Shown one piece after another: positions 11,443 to 12,543 of a stretch of 12,543 nucleotides of DNA. The DNA comes from a bacterium (Candidatus Gribaldobacteria) CG10_big_fil_rev_8_21_14_0_10_37_21 (GTDB lineage Bacteria > Patescibacteriota > Minisyncoccia > Minisyncoccales > CG1-02-41-26): assembly GCA_002773495.1 (NCBI GenBank), contig PFAX01000035.1, positions 1,184 to 13,726 of the forward strand, written 5' to 3'. A program made the translations under genes and the position numbers. Numbering within the stretch: the first letter of the stretch is position 1; the number at the start of each line of letters is the position of its first letter. The notes under the pieces were generated by a model that was not told the DNA's origin, searched no databases, and saw only the letters and a list, made by a program, of their open reading frames with translations.

Positions 11443-12543
11443 ATGGATTATTATAATATTTTAGGGGTAGAAAAGGGCTCGTCTCAAGAGGAGATTAAAC
11501 GGGCTTATCGTAAACTTGCCCATCAGTTTCACCCAGACAAAAAGGGTGGTGATGAAAAAAAGTTTAAAGAAATAAACGAGGCCTACCAAATTTTAGGCAA
11601 CCAAGAAAAACGGGCAAAATATGACCAATTCGGCAATGCCTTTACAGGGGATGGGGCTGGTTTTGGTGGGTTCAATGGCTTTTCTCAAGGAAGCAATGGC
11701 TTCGCTGGTTTTGATTTTAATAACTTTAGTAATGCAGGTTTTGGGGGAACGGGTGGCTTTGCAAGTGATTTGTCCGACATTTTTGAAGGGCTTTTTAACA
11801 GCGATTTCCCCAAAAAAGAAACGAGCCAAGGCCATAACTTAGAAACAACTCTTGAAATAAATTTGGAAGATACCCTCAAAGGGCTTGAAAAAAATCTATT
11901 TTTAGATAAACTAATAGTATGCCAACGATGTGAGGGCAAGGGGGCTGAACCAGAGACAACTTTAAAAGAATGTTTTTCTTGCCGAGGCAAAGGGCATGTC
12001 CAGCAAATTAAAAAAACTATTTTAGGGCAAATCACTAGAACGATCATTTGCCCTGAATGTCATGGCGACGGTAGAATTCCTGAAAAGGCCTGTAATGTCT
12101 GTAAGGGCGAGGGCAGGGTTTATGGGAGCGAAGAAATAAAGGTCTCAATCCCAGCTGGTATTGACAATGGTCAAACAATAAAAATCCAAGGCAAGGGCGA
12201 GCCAGGTCGCAGGGGCTCAAAACCGGGCAACTTGTACATTGAAATAGTTGTTAAACCCCATAGCCAGTTTTTAAGAAAGGGTGATGACTTATACATAGAA
12301 TTGCCCATTACTCTGACAGAGAGCGCCTTAGGGGCCGAAAAAGAAATCAAGGCCTTAGACAAGAAAACTTTGGTCTTAAAAGTTCCAGCCGGTGCTGAAA
12401 CAGGCAAGGTCTTGCGCTTAAAAGACAAAGGCATTCCGCATTTTAATAGTTTTGGCAAAGGGGACTTATTCGTTCAAATTTTTATTGAAAGCCCAAAAAA
12501 ATTAACGAAGAAACAAAAGAAATTATTAGAAGAACTCCAGGCC
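11443..12543 (+). CDS. dnaJ: co-chaperone DnaJ (Hsp40), cut by the window edge
   Basis: The 367 residues present are DnaJ, which delivers substrates to DnaK and stimulates its ATPase. The J-domain (1-65) has the HPD tripeptide at 30-32. A Gly/Phe-rich linker covers about 67-107. Four zinc-binding repeats follow: CQRCEGKG (160-167), CFSCRGKG (177-184), CPECHGDG (203-210) and CNVCKGEG (217-224), two complete zinc sites. The two C-terminal beta-domains run from VSIPAGIDNGQ to LFVQIFIESP, and the helical end (KKLTKKQKKLLEELQA) begins. The frame is open to the last base, so only a few residues are missing. Start ATG lies 44 bases after dnaK, with no Shine-Dalgarno. Confidence 0.97.
   Translation, partial: MDYYNILGVEKGSSQEEIKRAYRKLAHQFHPDKKGGDEKKFKEINEAYQILGNQEKRAKYDQFGNAFTGDGAGFGGFNGFSQGSNGFAGFDFNNFSNAGFGGTGGFASDLSDIFEGLFNSDFPKKETSQGHNLETTLEINLEDTLKGLEKNLFLDKLIVCQRCEGKGAEPETTLKECFSCRGKGHVQQIKKTILGQITRTIICPECHGDGRIPEKACNVCKGEGRVYGSEEIKVSIPAGIDNGQTIKIQGKGEPGRRGSKPGNLYIEIVVKPHSQFLRKGDDLYIELPITLTESALGAEKEIKALDKKTLVLKVPAGAETGKVLRLKDKGIPHFNSFGKGDLFVQIFIESPKKLTKKQKKLLEELQA

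Noticed and set aside
164..12543. Alternative genetic code (UGA as glycine)
   Set aside because: Four genes end cleanly at UGA where the families end, and no frame needs UGA readthrough.

Overview
The window looks like the genome of a member of the Candidate Phyla Radiation (Patescibacteria). It is AT-rich and densely packed with short intergenic gaps. The proteins have the lineage's typical look: a DnaJ with a short J-domain, a FemAB with the HPW-GLSLFK motif, and an FtsQ ending in DLRF...YYK. Most genes lack a Shine-Dalgarno sequence. UGA is used as a stop (serS, the Mur ligase, femAB, the antitoxin), so the code is standard and UGA-recoding Gracilibacteria/Absconditabacteria are unlikely. 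I cannot place it further, for example Parcubacteria versus Microgenomates.

Left part (1-1706): the 3' half of a T-box tRNA-sensing leader with a clear antiterminator/terminator switch precedes seryl-tRNA synthetase. The T-box bulge reads UGGC, matching the GCCA end of tRNA-Ser. A convergent small membrane protein follows, and it has the best ribosome binding site in the window.

Centre-left (1707-6070): a tight four-gene + strand cluster holds an alpha/beta hydrolase, a membrane-anchored MurF-like Mur ligase, a FemAB-type peptidoglycan bridge aminoacyltransferase and FtsQ/DivIB. It looks like a cell-wall and division operon. Convergent to it on the minus strand is a CorA-type Mg2+ channel (6142-7056).

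Centre-right (7057-8660) is the accessory part. It has repeat-rich intergenic DNA with hairpins, then a RelB/DinJ-type antitoxin with its own promoter. The antitoxin overlaps a YafQ/RelE-type toxin gene broken by one in-frame TAA. An HNH endonuclease-like gene follows, driven by a near-perfect sigma70-type promoter.

Right part (8785-12543): the chaperone operon grpE-dnaK-dnaJ, with dnaJ cut by the window edge. No hrcA gene or CIRCE operator is visible.

The most unusual pattern is a set of degenerate 7- or 8-base-period arrays. They begin in, or directly at, the stop codons of at least six genes and fill the gaps that follow. Arrays of the same style also sit in frame inside the Mur ligase (once) and FemAB (twice).
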